A stretch of 64,000 bases of DNA. Origin: Cryoendolithus antarcticus (lineage: Eukaryota; Ascomycota; Dothideomycetes; Cladosporiales; Cladosporiaceae). The position numbers and the translations under genes were made by a program. The DNA is taken from NCBI GenBank assembly GCA_002077065.1, contig NAJO01000028.1, positions 620,001 to 684,000 of the forward strand. Direction: 5' to 3'. Each line of letters opens with the position of its first letter. Position 1 is the stretch's first letter. The notes under the pieces were generated by a model that saw only the letters and a list, made by a program, of their open reading frames with translations, did no database searches and was not told the origin of the DNA. Shown here in pieces: positions 61,381 to 64,000 of this stretch.

Positions 61381-64000
61381 ATGCCCCACCACGAGTCGCC
61401 TCCGATGACTCCCTCAGTCATGGTCACGAGCAAGTCCGCGGCACCGTCGCCAGACGATGTCGCCGGCATCATGACCCAGATCTACACCTCCAAGACGTCG
61501 CAGGCGAGTCTTGACGCTGCCTACTCCCTCACAGACGTCCTGCTCAACAGCGTCGGATTCCGTGGCCTCACCGGCTACGGCATCATGGCCGACATCCTGA
61601 AGGCTGCTAGCGACAAGAAGAGCCCTACGAAGCGCGAGGGTGCCATGTTCGCACTGGGCGCCATCTTCGAGCGCTTCCCGCCAAAGGCAAAGATCAGCGA
61701 AGTCATCTTCTTCATCACAGAGCGAGGAGCCGTTCCTTGCGCTCTTGACGCACTTGCAGACAAGAACAGTGCAGTCAAAGAGGGCGCTCGGTACGCTCTC
61801 GATGCGCTGTACGCACATCTCAATGCAGAGGCCAAGGTCTACGGACTTCTGCCAGTCCTCATGCGGTACCTGCGAAAAGTCACTGGAAAGTGGCAGGGTA
61901 CTGTGGGTGCTTTCGAGCTGATCGGACGCATGGCGGACAACGCACAAATGGGCATGGAAAACATCGAGGTCGAGAAAGCCAAGGATGTCTTGCGAGAAGC
62001 CATGGGCAAGAGACTCGAGAGCATGATTCCAGTCGTTGAACAGGGCATGCACGACTTGAAGTCCGAGGTCTCGAAGCAGGCCATCAAGACAATGGACAGC
62101 CTCGCCACCCTGTTGTCAAACGACGATGTTGCGCCGAGAATACCACTGATTGTCAAGAGCATACAAGATCCGAGCACAGAGGCACAGAAGAAGACGATAC
62201 ACGCACTCAGTCAGACGACGTTCGTGACAATTGTCACTTCACCGGTGCTGGCCATGCTCACGCCCATTCTCGAGCGGTCGCTCAATACACCGACTACAAC
62301 ACAAGAGGTGATCCGACAAACAGTCGTGGTCGTGGAGAACTTGACAAAGCTGGTACACGACCCGATAGAAGCCCGAACTTTCTTGCCCAGGCTACTACCT
62401 GGTGTGCAGAAAGTCTGCAACACTGCATCCTTACCTGAAGTCCGCGAGATCGGTCAAAGAGCTGTGGACGTCATGAACAAGGCCATGAACATCGGAGGTG
62501 ATCAACATGCGGATGATGCCGCGACGCGTACAACTGCGAACGAGGTTTTGGCAGTGCTCGAGCGCGAAGTCAAGGCAAATGGCGGCCTGTTGAACTACCC
62601 AGGTGACTCTGAGGTATGGCAAGAAGCGAAGATGTACATTGCAGATCTGCTGGCAGAGGACATCAATCAGCGCGTGCTCGAGCGCCTGGTTCTTAACTCG
62701 GCAGCATACTTGCAGCCGCTCATGGATAACTCGGATGCAGCCGCGGAGAGCATCCGCCAGCACTTTATCGCAGAGGACAATCGCAAGTTCGGCGCTCCCA
62801 TCAAGGAGGATGACGGCGAGACTGAGATCGTGAACGCTACCTTCTCGCTTGGGTACGGAGGCATGCTCTTGCTATCGCACACCAACTTGCGACTTCTCAA
62901 GGGTCACCGCTACGGTCTCTGTGGTCGCAACGGTGCAGGCAAGAGTACGCTGATGCGCTCAATCGCAAGTGGCAAGCTTGATGGCTTCCCTCCGCAAGAT
63001 CAGGTTCGCACGTGCTTTGTCGAGCACAACCAAGGCGAGGACGCAGACTTGACGATCTTGGAGTACACCCTCAAGGATCCTGAGCTCCAAAATGAGGGCA
63101 AGGAGAAGATCATCGCCGTGCTAGAAGAAGTGGGCTTTTCATCAGGACCCAACGGCCGACAAAACGAGATGGTCGGCTCTCTGTCCGGTGGCTGGAAGAT
63201 GAAGTTGGCGCTGGCGAGAGCTATGTTGATGCGTGCTGATGTCTTCCTCCTCGACGAACCCACCAACCATCTTGATGTCGCCAACGTGAAGTGGCTCGCA
63301 GAGTATCTCAAGACGCACACTGAGATCACCTCTCTGATCGTGTCCCACGACTCTGGTTTCCTCGACGAGGTCTGTACCGACATCTATCACTACGAGCAGA
63401 AGAAGCTTGTCAACTACAAGGGTAACTTGGCTGCATTCGTGCGCCAGAAGCCCGAGGCGAAGAGCTACTACACGCTCAGCGCAGCAGTGCAGTCCTTCAA
63501 GTTCCCTCCTCCTGGCATCTTGACCGGTGTCAAGAGCAACACTCGCTCCATCCTGCGCATGACGAACTGCACCTTCACCTACCCCGGTGCCACGAAACCC
63601 AACCTCTTTGATGTCTCCGCCTCCCTCTGCCTCAGCAGCAGAGTGGCCATCATCGGTCCCAATGGTGCCGGCAAGTCAACCCTCATCAAGCTCCTCACAG
63701 GCGAGACGGTCCCGCAACAAGGCAAAGTAGAGAAGCACCCCAATCTGCGCATAGGCTATATCAAGCAGCACGCCCTCGAGCACGTTGAGATGCACATGGA
63801 GAAGACACCGAACCAGTACCTCCAATGGCGCTACGCCAACGGCGACGATCGTGAAGTCCTCATGAAGCAGACTCGCGTCTTGACTGATGCCGACAAACTC
63901 CAAATGGAGAAAACGATCGAGCTCCCCAATGACATGGGCTCCCGTAAGATCGAAGCCCTTATCGGTCGGCAAAAGTACAAGAAGTCCTTCCAGTACGAAG
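61381..64000 (+). CDS. YEF3: Translation elongation factor 3, N-terminal part (3' end outside window)
   Basis: ATG 61381 opens a frame that runs to the right edge (873 residues visible). HEAT-like repeats come first (EGAMFALGAIFERFPPK and following), then a four-helix region (around NSAAYLQPLMDNSDAAAESI). The first ABC domain has Walker A GRNGAGKS near residue 515, signature LSGGWKMKLALARAML and Walker B FLLDEPTNHLD. The second ABC domain starts with GPNGAGKS near residue 760. EF3 is an essential fungal ATPase that releases deacylated tRNA from the ribosomal E site. The chromodomain-like insert and the second signature lie beyond the window. The N terminus is about 50 residues longer than in yeast. 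Confidence 0.95.
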   Translation, partial: MPHHESPPMTPSVMVTSKSAAPSPDDVAGIMTQIYTSKTSQASLDAAYSLTDVLLNSVGFRGLTGYGIMADILKAASDKKSPTKREGAMFALGAIFERFPPKAKISEVIFFITERGAVPCALDALADKNSAVKEGARYALDALYAHLNAEAKVYGLLPVLMRYLRKVTGKWQGTVGAFELIGRMADNAQMGMENIEVEKAKDVLREAMGKRLESMIPVVEQGMHDLKSEVSKQAIKTMDSLATLLSNDDVAPRIPLIVKSIQDPSTEAQKKTIHALSQTTFVTIVTSPVLAMLTPILERSLNTPTTTQEVIRQTVVVVENLTKLVHDPIEARTFLPRLLPGVQKVCNTASLPEVREIGQRAVDVMNKAMNIGGDQHADDAATRTTANEVLAVLEREVKANGGLLNYPGDSEVWQEAKMYIADLLAEDINQRVLERLVLNSAAYLQPLMDNSDAAAESIRQHFIAEDNRKFGAPIKEDDGETEIVNATFSLGYGGMLLLSHTNLRLLKGHRYGLCGRNGAGKSTLMRSIASGKLDGFPPQDQVRTCFVEHNQGEDADLTILEYTLKDPELQNEGKEKIIAVLEEVGFSSGPNGRQNEMVGSLSGGWKMKLALARAMLMRADVFLLDEPTNHLDVANVKWLAEYLKTHTEITSLIVSHDSGFLDEVCTDIYHYEQKKLVNYKGNLAAFVRQKPEAKSYYTLSAAVQSFKFPPPGILTGVKSNTRSILRMTNCTFTYPGATKPNLFDVSASLCLSSRVAIIGPNGAGKSTLIKLLTGETVPQQGKVEKHPNLRIGYIKQHALEHVEMHMEKTPNQYLQWRYANGDDREVLMKQTRVLTDADKLQMEKTIELPNDMGSRKIEALIGRQKYKKSFQYE

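Noticed and set aside
1..64000. tRNA, rRNA, CRISPR or insertion-sequence features
   Set aside because: I scanned by eye for tRNA B-box-like motifs, array-like repeats and terminal inverted repeats and found none convincing; a dedicated search program would be needed to be certain.

Overview
The window is nuclear DNA from a filamentous ascomycete. The evidence is the many short GT-AG introns (45 to 77 nt, most with a CTGAC/CTAAC-like branch site), the compact gene spacing, and fungus-restricted families: translation elongation factor 3, Zn2Cys6 regulators, LIM-RhoGAP, Stu1, the INO80 subunit IEC3, RTA1-like and DUF1769 proteins. A Dothideomycete is my guess from overall gene style, not something the sequence proves. 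I saw no transposon, CRISPR array, rRNA or convincing tRNA. Exon junctions given here were worked out by hand from splice signals, reading phase and continuity with the protein family.

Left third (1-25 kb): the 3' end of a Stu1/CLASP gene, a secreted lipase B-like enzyme, an AhpC/TSA-type redox protein, a PRPP synthase-family subunit with a degenerate PRPP loop, the nuclear-pore membrane protein Pom33/TMEM33, a large LIM-LIM-RhoGAP regulator, a SAP-domain multi-pass membrane protein, an Mme1-like mitochondrial carrier, a BTB/POZ gene with an internal frame disturbance, a Zn2Cys6 regulator and glutaminyl-tRNA synthetase.

Middle (25-45 kb): a macro-domain protein, then three tandem MYND zinc-finger genes in graded states of decay (copy 1 has two in-frame stops, copy 2 has lost a zinc ligand, copy 3 is intact), a large multi-pass membrane protein, a DUF1769 protein, an SDR oxidoreductase, and a 2.7 kb stretch without a confident gene. 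An accessory-looking group follows: RTA1-like exporter, secreted quercetinase-like cupin dioxygenase, integral membrane protein and Zn2Cys6 regulator. It could be a small catabolic or detoxification cluster.

Right third (45-64 kb): mostly housekeeping. It holds a 2-oxoglutarate/Fe(II) oxygenase, an FHA+forkhead factor of the Fhl1 type, IEC3, an endonuclease III-like DNA glycosylase, dynein light intermediate chain, mitochondrial ribosomal protein S16 (head to head with the dynein gene over a 176 bp shared promoter), a secreted major-royal-jelly/yellow-like protein whose last intron appears to lack its acceptor, and the first two thirds of elongation factor 3, which runs off the right edge.

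No single previously undescribed multi-gene system is proven here. The best leads are the decaying MYND triplet, the BTB gene with two compensating frame shifts, the royal-jelly-like gene with a broken last splice site, the SAP-plus-membrane protein, and the quercetinase/RTA1/regulator group.
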